From contig CAUCKA010000007.1 of NCBI GenBank assembly GCA_958443265.1, positions 1 through 64,000 of the forward strand: DNA of 64,000 nt. The letters run 5' to 3'. Made by a program: the position numbers and the translations under genes. This DNA is from an uncultured Collinsella sp. GTDB lineage: Bacteria > Actinomycetota > Coriobacteriia > Coriobacteriales > Coriobacteriaceae. The notes beneath the pieces are model-generated. The model searched no databases. It saw only the letters and a program-made list of their open reading frames with translations, and was not told the origin of the DNA. Shown here piece after piece: positions 33,139-42,364 of the stretch (position 1 is the stretch's first letter; each line of letters opens with the position of its first letter).

Positions 33139-34950
33139 CTACTCGTCCACCTTGAGGATCGCCATAAAGGCCTCCTGCGGGACCTCGACCGATCCGATGG
33201 CCTTCATGCGCTTCTTGCCCTCTTTCTGCTTCTCGAGCAGCTTGCGCTTACGCGAGATATCGCCGCCGTAGCACTTAGCAAGCACGTCCTTGCGACGCGC
33301 CTTGACGGTGGAGCGGGCAATGATCTTATTGCCGATAGCACCCTGGATGGGCACCTCGAACAGCTGACGCGGGATGATCTCCTTAAGCTTGTCGCACAGG
33401 CCACGGGCCAGGCCATAGGCCTTGTCCTTGTGGACGATAAACGACAGCGCGTCCACCTCGTCGCCCGAAAGCAGGATGTCGAGCTTGACGAGCTCAGAGG
33501 GGCGATATTCGTTGAACTCATAGTCGAGCGAGGCGTAACCCTTGGTGCGGCTCTTGAGCTGATCGAAGAAGTCCAAGATGAGCTCGGCGAGCGGCATATC
33601 GAAGCGCATCTCGACCGATTTGCTCGTCAGGTGGATCATGTCGGTTGTGACGCCGCGGTGCTCGATGGCGAGCTGCATGACGGCACCCGTGTACTCAGGC
33701 GGGCAGATGATCTTTGCCTTGAGGTAGGGTTCCTCGATACGATCGATGCGTGTGGCCTCGGGAAGGTCCTGCGGACTGCGGACATCGATCATTTCGCCGT
33801 CGGTCTTGTAGACGTGATAGTCGACCGAGGGACTCGTGGCAATGAGGTCCAGGTTGAACTCGCGCTCCAGGCGTTCCTTGACGACTTCCATGTGCAGCAG
33901 GCCCAGGAAGCCCACGCGGAAGCCAAAGCCGAGCGCCACCGAGGTCTCGGGCTCCCACACCAACGACGGGTCGTTGACGTGCAGCTTATCGAGGGCGTCA
34001 CGCAGGTTCTCGTAGTCCTTGTTGTCGATCGGGAACAGGCCCGTGTAGACCATGGGCTTGGCCTCGCGATAACCGGGAAGCGGCTCGGGGCAGGGGTTCG
34101 ACGCCCACGTAAGGGTATCGCCCACGCGAACGGCCTCGGGATCCTTCAAGCCCGTGACCACATATCCGACCTCGCCGACCGTCAGCGCGTCGACCGGGGT
34201 CTCGGCAGGACGCTTGACGCCCACGCCGTCGACCAAAAAGTCGCCCTTGGCTTGCATCATAAGCAGGGTATCGCCCTTTTTGATGGAACCATCGAAGACG
34301 CGCACCGTAGCCACCACACCGCGATACTCGTCAAAGTACGAATCCAAAATGAGCGCTTTGAGCGGAGCGTTTGCATCGCCCTTAGGCGGCGAAATCAAAA
34401 AGACAATGGACTCCAGCAGATCGTGAATGCCCTCGCCGGTCTTGCCCGAGACGCACACGGCATCATCGGCAGGGATCGCCAGGTCATCCTCGATCTCGGT
34501 CTTAACCTCATCGGGATGGGCCGAGGGCAGGTCGATCTTGTTGATGGCCGGCACAATGTCCAGATTGGCGTTCATGGCGAGCGTCGCGTTGGAAACGGTC
34601 TGCGCCTCGACGCCCTGCGTGGCGTCGACAACGAGTACCGCGCCCTCACAGGCTGCCAGCGAGCGCGAGACCTCATAGGTAAAGTCCACGTGGCCCGGCG
34701 TATCGATCAGATTGAACTGATACGTCTCACCATCGTCGGCGTCATAGGAAACGCGGACGGCATTGGACTTGATCGTAATGCCGCGCTCGCGCTCGATATC
34801 CATGGTGTCGAGCAGCTGCGACTCCATGTCGCGTTCGTCGACGGTATGGGTGAGCTCGAGGATGCGGTCGCTGATCGTGGACTTGCCATGGTCGATATGC
34901 GCAACGATCGAGAAGTTGCGGATGTGGGAAATGTCAATTGAAGTATTCAT
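33139..34950 (-). CDS. lepA: Elongation factor 4 (LepA)
   Basis: LepA is a ribosomal GTPase that can back-translocate or assist ribosome biogenesis. The 603-residue protein has AHIDHGKST, the DTPGHVDF G3 box, NKIDLPSAHPDEV, the LepA-specific LEPV-like C-terminal region and a basic end (RKRKLLEKQKEGKKRMK). The open frame extends to 35010, but the ATG at 34950 gives the standard start (IRNFSIVAHIDHGKST). Its ribosome site is weak. rpsT, with its own terminator, lies upstream. Confidence 0.97.
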   Translation of the reverse strand: MNTSIDISHIRNFSIVAHIDHGKSTISDRILELTHTVDERDMESQLLDTMDIERERGITIKSNAVRVSYDADDGETYQFNLIDTPGHVDFTYEVSRSLAACEGAVLVVDATQGVEAQTVSNATLAMNANLDIVPAINKIDLPSAHPDEVKTEIEDDLAIPADDAVCVSGKTGEGIHDLLESIVFLISPPKGDANAPLKALILDSYFDEYRGVVATVRVFDGSIKKGDTLLMMQAKGDFLVDGVGVKRPAETPVDALTVGEVGYVVTGLKDPEAVRVGDTLTWASNPCPEPLPGYREAKPMVYTGLFPIDNKDYENLRDALDKLHVNDPSLVWEPETSVALGFGFRVGFLGLLHMEVVKERLEREFNLDLIATSPSVDYHVYKTDGEMIDVRSPQDLPEATRIDRIEEPYLKAKIICPPEYTGAVMQLAIEHRGVTTDMIHLTSKSVEMRFDMPLAELILDFFDQLKSRTKGYASLDYEFNEYRPSELVKLDILLSGDEVDALSFIVHKDKAYGLARGLCDKLKEIIPRQLFEVPIQGAIGNKIIARSTVKARRKDVLAKCYGGDISRKRKLLEKQKEGKKRMKAIGSVEVPQEAFMAILKVDE

Positions 34951-34975
34951 GCGGACTATCTTACCCGAGCGGTAC

Positions 34976-35012
34976 AAAAAATGGAGCCTGTTCCATAAAA
35001 CAGGCTCCATTT
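34976..35012 (-). terminator. Rho-independent terminator of rpsT
   Basis: A 12-bp perfect stem (ATGGAGCCTGTT with AACAGGCTCCAT, 34981-35010) with a 6-nt loop is followed on the minus strand by TTTTTTG. It lies 35 bp past the rpsT stop and just upstream of the lepA ATG. Confidence 0.9.
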
Positions 35013-35046
35013 ATGCGCGTAATCTGTGTGGTGTGAAATTTACAAC

Positions 35047-35313
35047 TTAGGCGTTGATGCTGTTCACGAGCTTGGCAAGACCGGACTTGCGGTTGGAAGC
35101 CTGGTTCTTGTGGATAACATGCTTGGCGGCAGCCATGTCGAGACGCTTGGTGACGGTCTTGAGGGCAGCCTGGGCCTTCTCGGCGTCGCCCTCGGCGACG
35201 GCGGACTGGACGTGCTTGGTCAGCGTCTTGAGCTCGGATTTGACAGCCTTGTTACGCATGCGAGCTGCCTCATTGGTGCGGATACGCTTCTTCTGAGACT
35301 TGATGTTTGCCAC
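35047..35313 (-). CDS. rpsT: 30S ribosomal protein S20
   Basis: S20 binds 16S rRNA early in assembly. The 88-residue product (ANIKSQKKRIRTNEAARMRNKAVKS..., ending HKNQASNRKSGLAKLVNSI) is a full family match. It starts at a GTG at 35313 with AAAGGAA eight bases upstream; no suitable ATG exists. Non-AUG initiation of rpsT is known elsewhere as a device for autoregulation, so the start codon may matter here. Confidence 0.97.
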   Translation of the reverse strand: MANIKSQKKRIRTNEAARMRNKAVKSELKTLTKHVQSAVAEGDAEKAQAALKTVTKRLDMAAAKHVIHKNQASNRKSGLAKLVNSINA

Positions 35314-35446
35314 TTCTGGAGTTCCTTTCGAGTTCCTTGCAAAAAATGTATGACACCTCTGAGACACGGTGAGGTCATGCAAGCGCCTACTATAGCACGC
35401 TCCCTCTCAAAGGGATAGAACGAATTTGTCAAATAGGCAGGTATCA

Positions 35447-36409
35447 TCACGATTTTCTCAAGATGTTCGTAATCCAGAGCAAAAGCGCGGTCTCAGAATC
35501 TGCCGAACCCTTGAGCGCGAGCTCCACATCAACGGCACCCTCGAGCGCTGCGACGAGCTCGGTCATCGAAAAACGACGCGCCCAGGTAAGGTGATTCTTG
35601 ACCTGCCAGGACTGGAGCTTGAGCGTTGCGGCCAGCTCGCGACCCTGCCCACGCGCGTCGAGCGCCTTGGCGACGATAAGCTCGCGAATGCGACCGCACA
35701 GCAATGTGTAAGTCCACACGTAGCTCTTGGAGGGCAGGAGCTTAAAGAGCTCGAGCGAACGCCGCATATCGCGAGCCGAGACGGCGTTGAGGAAGTCCCA
35801 GGGTTGGACCTCGGCCGTACGTACAATCCAGCGCTCAACATCGGCAAGTTCAATCTGGGGCGACTCGACCATCTGGGCAAGCTTAGCCAAGTCGTTATCG
35901 AGCATGCGCGTGTTTTCGCCCGAACGCGAGACGAGCTCCTCGGCGGCCGCCGTCGAAATCGACTTACCGCGCTGCGTCGCCATCTGCTGAACACGGCGCG
36001 GCAGTTCCCAGCGCTTGGTACCCGAGCAATCGACGATAGCCTTCTTGTCGATCTTGGCGATTGACTTATACAGGCGCGTATTCTTGGCAAGTGAGTCGGC
36101 GATGATGAGGCAGACCGTTGTTGGGCTGGGACTCGCCAGATACCCAACTAGCGGCTCCGAGACCGCCTTGGCGAGCTTTGAGCAGCCATCGAGGATTACC
36201 AGACGAAACTCGCTGCCCATCGGAAAGGTGTTAAGCGATCCGATAATGGACTCGATATCGGGGTCCTTGGTCATGTCTCGCTCGTCGAGGTTGAACTCGA
36301 CCATACCCGATTTTTCCAGACGCGCTTTCATACGCGAGACGGCGTGGTCGCGCTTAACTCCGTCGGTACCGACGATCAGATATGCCGGCAGCAAACCGGT
36401 TTCGGACAT
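35447..36409 (-). CDS. holA: DNA polymerase III delta subunit HolA
   Basis: Delta opens the sliding clamp in the clamp loader. The 320-residue protein begins LLPAYLIVGTDGVKRDHAVSRM, as delta proteins do, and has DGCSKLAK, the AAA-like middle and a helical collar (LRDFLNAVSARDMRRSL-type sequence DFLNAVSARDMRRSLELF). The ATG at 36409 follows GGGAGGGGAG closely; the frame runs on to 36472. It lies downstream of comEC, the common comEA-comEC-holA-rpsT order. Confidence 0.93.
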   Translation of the reverse strand: MSETGLLPAYLIVGTDGVKRDHAVSRMKARLEKSGMVEFNLDERDMTKDPDIESIIGSLNTFPMGSEFRLVILDGCSKLAKAVSEPLVGYLASPSPTTVCLIIADSLAKNTRLYKSIAKIDKKAIVDCSGTKRWELPRRVQQMATQRGKSISTAAAEELVSRSGENTRMLDNDLAKLAQMVESPQIELADVERWIVRTAEVQPWDFLNAVSARDMRRSLELFKLLPSKSYVWTYTLLCGRIRELIVAKALDARGQGRELAATLKLQSWQVKNHLTWARRFSMTELVAALEGAVDVELALKGSADSETALLLWITNILRKS

Positions 36410-36487
36410 TGCGCTCCCCTCCCGCAGGCCTTCGTATTCGTTCCGTGCCATTCTAGCCCAGGGACCCACCACACGCCAACGACGTCG

Positions 36488-38791
36488 TCACGGTCGCTGG
36501 CATCGCATCGCAAAGCCATTCGCAGTCGGTGTGACGGTAATGTCGCCGTGTTCGATGGTACACGCGAACACACCACCCGCTTCCTTAACGGCATCGATGC
36601 AGGCATCGGACGGATGGCCGTATCGATTCCCCTCACCGGCGCTTGCGAGAGAAAGCTCGGGCTTCAGGACGTCCAGCAACTCGCCATCGACTGAAACCTT
36701 GGAGCCGTGATGCCCAAGTTTAAGGACATCGATATCCCCCACCTCCTGCACGAATTCCCGCTCTTGGTCGAGCTCGGCATCACCGGTGAGAAGTATTCGC
36801 AGGCCCTTGCCTTCCTGAACATAAGAGAGCAGCAGGACAAGCGAGTCCTCATTTCCCTCGCCATCCACGAACTCGAATGGCCACATCACGCGAGCGCAAA
36901 ATGAGCCGATGTCGACCGTATCCCCACGGCGCACCTGCCGATACTCCACGCCAGGTCGGTTCAATACCTCAGCAGGAGCATCCTCCAGCGCATCCGCCGC
37001 CACGGCAATCGTTCCGACCGAAAACTGTTCGAGCACGGCAGGCAGACCACCCCAGTGGTCCTCATCCCAATGCGTCACAAAGACGGCGTCGATATGGTGC
37101 ACGTTATTGCGAACCAACGCCGCCACCACGCGCTCGTCGAGTCCGCAGTCGACGAGTGCAACTGCGCTGCCCTGGCGGATAAGAATCGCATCGGCCTGGC
37201 CCACATCGAGCACCGTCACCGAAGGCGGAGCGAATCGATCCCAGTAGACGTACGGAATCGCAGCCAAAAGCACCAGGCATACAAGCCCCACCGCCATAGG
37301 ACGTGCACGGGGACGCGGCCACCAGACCAGCAGAACCACCAGAAAACACGGCACTAAGTAAATCCACATGCTATCGGGCGGCACATTCACGGATGCACCC
37401 GGCACGGCGGCAAACAGCTGCTCGAAGAACAGCGCGCAACGGGCGGCAATCATGGGCACAACGAGCGCCCAAGTCCGCAACGGTCCCACGAGCGAAAAGG
37501 GAGCCAGCGCGATCGACACAGCGAGCAGAACGCTCACCACCGGACCGATGACCGCATTTGCAAACGGAGCAATGAGCGAGAATGTACCGAAGGCAGGAAT
37601 GGCAATGGGAAGTGTCGCCAGTTGCGAGCACAGCGTGACGGAAAGCACGCTGGCAACGCCCGATGGCACACCTAGCTCACCCAACGCGTAGGTCGCATAG
37701 GGACAAAAGCACAGAATGGCTAAGACGCTGGCGCATGAAAGCTGAAAGCCCATCTCGAACAGCACCGTCGGCCGCAGTAGCACAAAGATGGACATGGTTA
37801 CGAAGAGTGCCGAAAGGCCGTGCCGACGACGCCCCGCGCCGTTTACGACAAGCGTCACGAACACCATGCAGCACGCGCGCACGGCCGAGGGAGACGCGCC
37901 CGTAAAGGCAGCGTAGCCCACAAGCGTTATCGCCAATATCGCCCGCTGAAGACCACGTGAGCACCGAGTCTTTTGCAATACGCCCTCGATTACAAACCCC
38001 ACGATAGCCAAATGGCTGCCCGAGACTGCGATAAGATGCGCCGTTCCCGTCACCGAAAACCAGTCGCCCGCCGGCTGGGCGCGCAGCTCGGCCGAACGAC
38101 CGCAGACGACACCGGCTATGAGCGCACGCGCCGGGTCGGTCGCAGGCGCGATGGACGCAAGCAGCCCATTTCGCAGCCGATGCAGCGGCCTCGGAGAACC
38201 CTCATCGACCGACACAATCCGAACGGCTTTAACCTTGCGCACCTCGCCTCGAAGCACGCGCGATCGTCCATACGCATCGTTCTCAAAACGTGACACGCGA
38301 CCGATAACACGCACGTGCGCCCCGACCTTGAACTCACGGTCACACGATAGGCGAACCGTTGCCAAGTTCTTACCGTCCGAGCGTGCCTCGCAGGTATAGG
38401 AATACACGTCGTCATTTATGGATGGGTCACCCTGCACGACAAACTCGAGACTGCTTGCCGCTCGACCGTCGAGCGTCTTCGAGGCGTTGAGCGCACCCAC
38501 GGCCCACCACGCCGAAACGACCGCACCCGCTATGAGACCGACGGACGCGGCATACAGCCACCGCTTCAAAGGGGCAAGCCTCGCACAAGAGTGAGCCAGC
38601 ACAACGAAAACCGCTGCCGCAACGGGAATGGCCCATAGCGGCCCGACCGCCGTCGCCCGCTCCCTCAGCAGCGCATCAGCGGCCATGCTGAGCACCAAGG
38701 CGCAGCTCACGCACATGCCGGCACACAGGGCCATCGTCCACGGAATCAGGGGCCGCGGAGGCATCACGTGCTCTCGCTCGGTCGCACTCAT
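36488..38791 (-). CDS. comEC: DNA uptake channel protein ComEC/Rec2
   Basis: ComEC forms the inner-membrane channel for single-stranded DNA in natural transformation. The 767-residue protein has several N-terminal helices with an OB-like external domain, the central Competence domain of about seven helices (GTAHLIAVSGSHLAI, YAAFTGASPSAVRACCM), and a C-terminal metallo-beta-lactamase domain (DVGQADAILI, FVTHWDEDHWGGLP, KLGHHGSKVSV). All domains look intact. Its ATG overlaps the comEA stop (ATGA). Confidence 0.95.
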   Translation of the reverse strand: MSATEREHVMPPRPLIPWTMALCAGMCVSCALVLSMAADALLRERATAVGPLWAIPVAAAVFVVLAHSCARLAPLKRWLYAASVGLIAGAVVSAWWAVGALNASKTLDGRAASSLEFVVQGDPSINDDVYSYTCEARSDGKNLATVRLSCDREFKVGAHVRVIGRVSRFENDAYGRSRVLRGEVRKVKAVRIVSVDEGSPRPLHRLRNGLLASIAPATDPARALIAGVVCGRSAELRAQPAGDWFSVTGTAHLIAVSGSHLAIVGFVIEGVLQKTRCSRGLQRAILAITLVGYAAFTGASPSAVRACCMVFVTLVVNGAGRRRHGLSALFVTMSIFVLLRPTVLFEMGFQLSCASVLAILCFCPYATYALGELGVPSGVASVLSVTLCSQLATLPIAIPAFGTFSLIAPFANAVIGPVVSVLLAVSIALAPFSLVGPLRTWALVVPMIAARCALFFEQLFAAVPGASVNVPPDSMWIYLVPCFLVVLLVWWPRPRARPMAVGLVCLVLLAAIPYVYWDRFAPPSVTVLDVGQADAILIRQGSAVALVDCGLDERVVAALVRNNVHHIDAVFVTHWDEDHWGGLPAVLEQFSVGTIAVAADALEDAPAEVLNRPGVEYRQVRRGDTVDIGSFCARVMWPFEFVDGEGNEDSLVLLLSYVQEGKGLRILLTGDAELDQEREFVQEVGDIDVLKLGHHGSKVSVDGELLDVLKPELSLASAGEGNRYGHPSDACIDAVKEAGGVFACTIEHGDITVTPTANGFAMRCQRP

Positions 38792-39501
38792 ACGCAGATG
38801 CAATCTTTGATTTTGGCAAGCTTCTTCTCGCCGATTCCCGACACGCGCATCAGATCGTCAACCGAAGCAAAAGCACCGTTCTTTGTCCGCTCATCGATAA
38901 TCGACTGTGCCATTGAGGGACCGATTCCCGAGAGCGTCTGCAGCTCTGCCGAGCTTGCCGTATTAATGTTTACTAGGCCTGTTGCGCCACCGACGCCTGA
39001 TGATGCGGAAGTCCCACCATCAACACCGGCTTCCGCAATGGACACCTGCTGCTCCCCTACCGTTGGAACGTGAATTTTTTGTCCATCAGTGACCTTGGAT
39101 GCACGATTAAGCCCCGTAACGTCTGCTTCGGGCGCCAGCCCGCCGGCGGCATCAATCGCCTGAGCCACCCGCGCCCCGTCTTTGAGGCGATATACACCGG
39201 GTGACACCACGGCGCCATCAACATCGACATAGACCTCTGCCGCGGCAGACGCCTTAGGCGAAGAGCCTTCAGATGTCTTTCCACTCGAAGCATCGCCGGA
39301 TCCCGGCTCCACTAACGTGCCCGAACCATCAGTGCGCTCAAACGACACACCGCCGGCACCGCCGCCAAGGTTCGCCATTGCCAGTCCACTCGCCATCGCA
39401 ATGACGACCAGTATCGCCATCACCACTGTCTTATGACCGAGCAGTTTGCCCGCCCAACGGTCCATCTTTTTGACTCGTTCGTGTTGTTCGCGCTGCGCCA
39501 T
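38788..39501 (-). CDS. comEA: Competence protein ComEA, DNA receptor
   Basis: ComEA binds incoming double-stranded DNA at the cell surface. The 237-residue protein has one N-terminal membrane helix (about 25-43), a disordered Gly/Ser-rich stretch, an SLBB domain (YVDVDGAVVSPGVYRLKDGARV...) and a C-terminal double helix-hairpin-helix (INTASSAELQTLSGIGPSMAQSII...LMRVSGIGEKKLAKIK). The ATG at 39501 follows GGGAGG by seven bases. Upstream lie a perfect 16-bp palindrome and ACCAAA repeats like those before recA, with no recognisable -10 box. Confidence 0.93.
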   Translation of the reverse strand: MAQREQHERVKKMDRWAGKLLGHKTVVMAILVVIAMASGLAMANLGGGAGGVSFERTDGSGTLVEPGSGDASSGKTSEGSSPKASAAAEVYVDVDGAVVSPGVYRLKDGARVAQAIDAAGGLAPEADVTGLNRASKVTDGQKIHVPTVGEQQVSIAEAGVDGGTSASSGVGGATGLVNINTASSAELQTLSGIGPSMAQSIIDERTKNGAFASVDDLMRVSGIGEKKLAKIKDCICV

Positions 39502-39556
39502 AGCAAAACCTCCCAACACCATCGTGTCAGGAAAGGAGCTCCGCAACAGCCACGCC

Positions 39557-39608
39557 CGAAAACCGGTTTTCGAGGTCAAACCAAAAGCTGACCAAAACCT
39601 TGCACAAA
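39557..39608. promoter_or_regulatory. comEA upstream control region: palindrome plus phased ACCAAA units
   Basis: CGAAAACCGGTTTTCG (39557-39572) is a perfect 16-bp palindrome. Next to it on the plus strand are AACCAAA (39579-39585), GACCAAA (39590-39596) and a weaker GCACAAA (39602-39608), 11 and 12 bp apart. On the minus strand TTGACC overlaps the first unit as a possible -35, but 17 bp further there is no -10 sequence, which would suit an activator-dependent or alternative-sigma promoter. Confidence 0.5.
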
Positions 39609-39671
39609 TCTGTCCATTTATTCAGGCACACGTCAGCAAATGAACACTTAGCCGCAAAATGCCCAGATGGC

Positions 39672-39704
39672 AAAAGACCGACGATGCAGGCGCATCGTCG
39701 GTCT
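39672..39704 (-). terminator. Rho-independent terminator of thiI
   Basis: AGACCGACGATGC and GCATCGTCGGTCT form a perfect 13-bp stem with a 4-nt loop, followed on the minus strand by TTTTGCC. It is 10 bp past the thiI stop. Confidence 0.88.
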
Positions 39705-39714
39705 ATGCACAAAT

Positions 39715-40959
39715 TTACTCGTAATCTTGGTAAATCTCACGCGGAGCAAGCTCCGAATGTTTGCGTTTTAAGGTCTTAGGGGCCTTATATGTGTTGCTCT
39801 CGAAGTCGATGTACTCTGTCTGCTTGAGCAGGCGCTCAATCATCTCCTCATGATCAAACAGTTCCCAGGCCTCATGCACGGCATCGAGTTTAGCGTGCGT
39901 CTCGGGACGACGCGGCATAAACAGCGTGCAGCAGTCGGGAGCGGCCTCAGTCGAGATATCGAAGGTACCGATCTCCTCGGCGCGCACGATGATCTCCTGC
40001 TTGTCCGAACCGATGAGAGGACGGAACACGGGAATCTTCACGGCTTCGTTGACGGCCATGATGTTCTCAAGCGTTTGGGAGGCAACCTGCCCAAGCGATT
40101 CGCCCGTAACGATGGCCCTGGCACCCTCGATGTGTGCAATGCGCTCAGCAACCGAATACATAATGCGGCGATACATGATCACGCGCAGGTTGCTGGGACA
40201 GGTGACCGAAATCTCACGCTGGCAGTCGCCAAACGGCACCACGTACAGGCGGCCGATCTGGACACCCGGCTCAAGCGCACGGATGATGTCCTGCACCAGG
40301 TATTCACTCGTGTCGGGCGTCTGCGGACGACCGGAGAAATGCACCGGCACGCACACCGCGCCGCGACGCGCGAGCATCCAGGTCGCCACCGGAGAATCGA
40401 TACCCGACGACAGCAGCGTCACGACCTTGCCGGCAGAACCCACCGGAAGGCCGCCAACGCCGCGCTGGGAGCGCGCATACACGTAGACACTACCCTGAAC
40501 CACCAGAACGTGCACCATCGCGTCGGGGTCGTGCATCTGGACCTTTTTATCGGGAAACGCCTCACACAGCACCTCGCCAACCTGTCGATTGATATCGATC
40601 GAGGTGAGCTCATAGTCAGTATTGGAGCGCTTGGCGTGCACCTTAAACGAACCGAAGGAACCAAACTCGCGCAGCGCCTTCACAGCGGCGGCGCAGTACT
40701 CCTGCGGGTCGCGGTTGGTGTGATACGCCAAAGACACACGGGCAACGCCGGGGACGGTGCGGATGACACGCGCCGCCTCGTCGGCCTGATGCTCGTTAAA
40801 GGTCACGAGGATATAACCGGAAATTCGAGACACGGCGTTCACGGAAAAGGCGGCCAAGGCCGCCTTGATGTTATCCATGAGGATATGCTCAAAATGTGCG
40901 CGGTTCTTGCCCTTCAGCCCAACCTCGTGATAGTGGACTAGGCAGACGCGAGCCGCCAT
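39715..40959 (-). CDS. thiI: tRNA uracil 4-sulfurtransferase ThiI
   Basis: ThiI makes 4-thiouridine at tRNA position 8 and can donate sulfur for thiamine. The 414-residue protein has the N-terminal ferredoxin-like and THUMP domains (VHYHEVGLKGKNRAHFE, FKVHAKRSNTDY) and the PP-loop (LLSSGIDSPVATWML). A C-terminal rhodanese domain is absent, as in Bacillus, so a dedicated cysteine desulfurase would be needed; none is visible here. It begins right after the rpoZ stop. Confidence 0.94.
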   Translation of the reverse strand: MAARVCLVHYHEVGLKGKNRAHFEHILMDNIKAALAAFSVNAVSRISGYILVTFNEHQADEAARVIRTVPGVARVSLAYHTNRDPQEYCAAAVKALREFGSFGSFKVHAKRSNTDYELTSIDINRQVGEVLCEAFPDKKVQMHDPDAMVHVLVVQGSVYVYARSQRGVGGLPVGSAGKVVTLLSSGIDSPVATWMLARRGAVCVPVHFSGRPQTPDTSEYLVQDIIRALEPGVQIGRLYVVPFGDCQREISVTCPSNLRVIMYRRIMYSVAERIAHIEGARAIVTGESLGQVASQTLENIMAVNEAVKIPVFRPLIGSDKQEIIVRAEEIGTFDISTEAAPDCCTLFMPRRPETHAKLDAVHEAWELFDHEEMIERLLKQTEYIDFESNTYKAPKTLKRKHSELAPREIYQDYE

Positions 40960-41241
40960 TTAGGCTTCAGCAACCTTGTGGCCGAGCGCCTTCTCGTAAC
41001 GGGCCTCGTCGTAAGAGATGTCGCCGTCGACAATCTCGTCCATAGCCATCGAGATGGTATCGGCACCGGAAAGCCCGATGGTGATGTCATCAACATCCTG
41101 GACGGCAAGCACGCGGTTGTGCTGGCCACGCAGCATGCTATTGATGTCGCAGGCGCGCTTGGAGGCAAGCGAAGCGAGCAGGAAGCGGTTGTGATCGGTC
41201 TTCTCCAGAAGATCGTCAATGCAAGGCTTTACAACGGACAC
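40960..41241 (-). CDS. rpoZ: RNA polymerase omega subunit
   Basis: Omega assists folding and assembly of the beta' subunit. The 93-residue product matches: PCIDDLLEKTDHNRFLLASLASKRACDIN, then a family-typical acidic region and YEKALGHKVAEA. It starts at a GTG with AAAGGA ten bases upstream and follows gmk by five bases, the common gmk-rpoZ pair. thiI follows directly. Confidence 0.92.
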   Translation of the reverse strand: MSVVKPCIDDLLEKTDHNRFLLASLASKRACDINSMLRGQHNRVLAVQDVDDITIGLSGADTISMAMDEIVDGDISYDEARYEKALGHKVAEA

Positions 41242-41246
41242 GGACC

Positions 41247-41816
41247 TCAGATCCTTTCATGCATATCGAGAACGCGAACGAGCTCATCGGTCGCGCGGTC
41301 GAGATCGTCATTCACCACGACGTCGTCGTAGCGGTCGGCAAGGGCAAGCTCATCGGCAGCGTTTGCCATACGCAGCTCAATCGTCTCGGGCGTCTCGGTA
41401 CCGCGACCGACTAGACGCTCGCGGAGCACCTCAAGCGAAGGCGGCTTGATAAAGATCAGCACGGCCTCGGGGAAACGCTCCTTCACCTGCAGGGCGCCCT
41501 GGACATCGATCTCCAAAATCAGAGACGAGCCCGAGGCGAGCTTGGATGTGACCTCGCTCACCAACGTGCCGTAGCAGTTACCGTGGACCTCGGCCCACTC
41601 AACAAACTCACCGTTTGCCACGCGGCGGTCGAACTCCTCGCGCGTCAGAAAAAAGTAGTTGACGCCGTCGACCTCACCTTTGCGTGGTGCACGCGTGGTA
41701 GCCGAAACCGTCAGACCCAGGTTCGAGCGGCGCTCGCGCACACGAGTGACGAGCGTACCCTTGCCTGCGCCTGACGGTCCAGAAATCACAAAGAGCTTGG
41801 AATCCTGAGCGCTCAC
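41247..41816 (-). CDS. gmk: Guanylate kinase
   Basis: Gmk converts GMP to GDP. The 189-residue protein has the P-loop SGPSGAGKGTL, the GMP-binding TTRAPRKGEVDGVNYFFLTREEF and a normal lid region. It starts at a GTG immediately after the mIHF stop codon, so the two are probably coupled. Confidence 0.97.
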   Translation of the reverse strand: MSAQDSKLFVISGPSGAGKGTLVTRVRERRSNLGLTVSATTRAPRKGEVDGVNYFFLTREEFDRRVANGEFVEWAEVHGNCYGTLVSEVTSKLASGSSLILEIDVQGALQVKERFPEAVLIFIKPPSLEVLRERLVGRGTETPETIELRMANAADELALADRYDDVVVNDDLDRATDELVRVLDMHERI

Positions 41817-42125
41817 TTATTTGGTCAGCTGCTCGAGGAGCTGCTCGCGCTGACGGACACCGAGGCCCTGGACGCGACGAGTAGCGGAGATACCGAGCTC
41901 CTCCATGATCTTGGCGGCCTTGGCCTTGCCATAACCGGGGAGAGACTCGATGAGGGTGGAAACCTTCATGCGGGAAGCGATGGGGTCATCGGAGTTGAGC
42001 ACGGACTCGAGGGACTTCTCGCCCTTCTTGATCTGCTCGCGAAGCTCAGCGCGGGCGTGACGTGCGGCAGCAGCCTTCTCAAGAGCCTGCTTGCGCTGCT
42101 CGTCGGTAAGCTGAGGGAGTGCCAT
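41817..42125 (-). CDS. mihF: Actinobacterial integration host factor (mIHF)
   Basis: mIHF is a nucleoid protein of Actinobacteria, unrelated to HU/IHF, that bends DNA. The 102-residue product begins MALPQLTDEQRKQALEKAAAARHARAELRE and has the helix-two-turn-helix core with SLPGYGKAKAAKIMEELGI. The ATG at 42125 is four codons inside the longest frame and matches the family start. A promoter lies about 90 bp upstream. The mihF-gmk-rpoZ order is conserved in Actinobacteria and supports the taxonomic inference. Confidence 0.95.
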   Translation of the reverse strand: MALPQLTDEQRKQALEKAAAARHARAELREQIKKGEKSLESVLNSDDPIASRMKVSTLIESLPGYGKAKAAKIMEELGISATRRVQGLGVRQREQLLEQLTK

Positions 42126-42213
42126 TCGTACCTCCAAATAGTTGGGTTATATCTGATTCAATAATTGGCATTTTAGCACGTAGAACGTACAAAATGCCTA
42201 ATCGCGGCTCCAT

Positions 42214-42242
42214 AGGTTAGACGATACCCGCAAAAAGTGCAA
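42214..42242 (-). promoter_or_regulatory. Promoter for mihF-gmk-rpoZ-thiI
   Basis: On the minus strand TTGCAC (42237-42242), 17 bp, then TAACCT (42214-42219). It reads toward mihF with a leader of about 80 nt. The hairpin at 42262-42319 separates it from the pyr operon end. Confidence 0.55.
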
Positions 42243-42261
42243 TATACTGCGCCCAAAGTTA

Positions 42262-42319
42262 AGCCCCTGACCTGCGATTCCACACAAAGGATGGGAAAGT
42301 TTACGCAGGCACAGGGGCT
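42262..42319 (-). terminator. Long stem-loop after pyrF
   Basis: AGCCCCTG (42262-42269) pairs with CAGGGGCT (42312-42319), extended inward by CCTGCG (42271-42276) with CGCAGG (42304-42309), leaving a loop of about 27 nt. It lies 46 bp past pyrF and probably ends the pyr transcript, but lacks a strong U tract on the minus strand. The plus-strand side is followed by ATTTTG, so it might instead act in that direction. Confidence 0.5.
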
Positions 42320-42364
42320 ATTTTGTGCTAATGAGACCCAAAAGTGGTGACTTAGGGGAATCTT

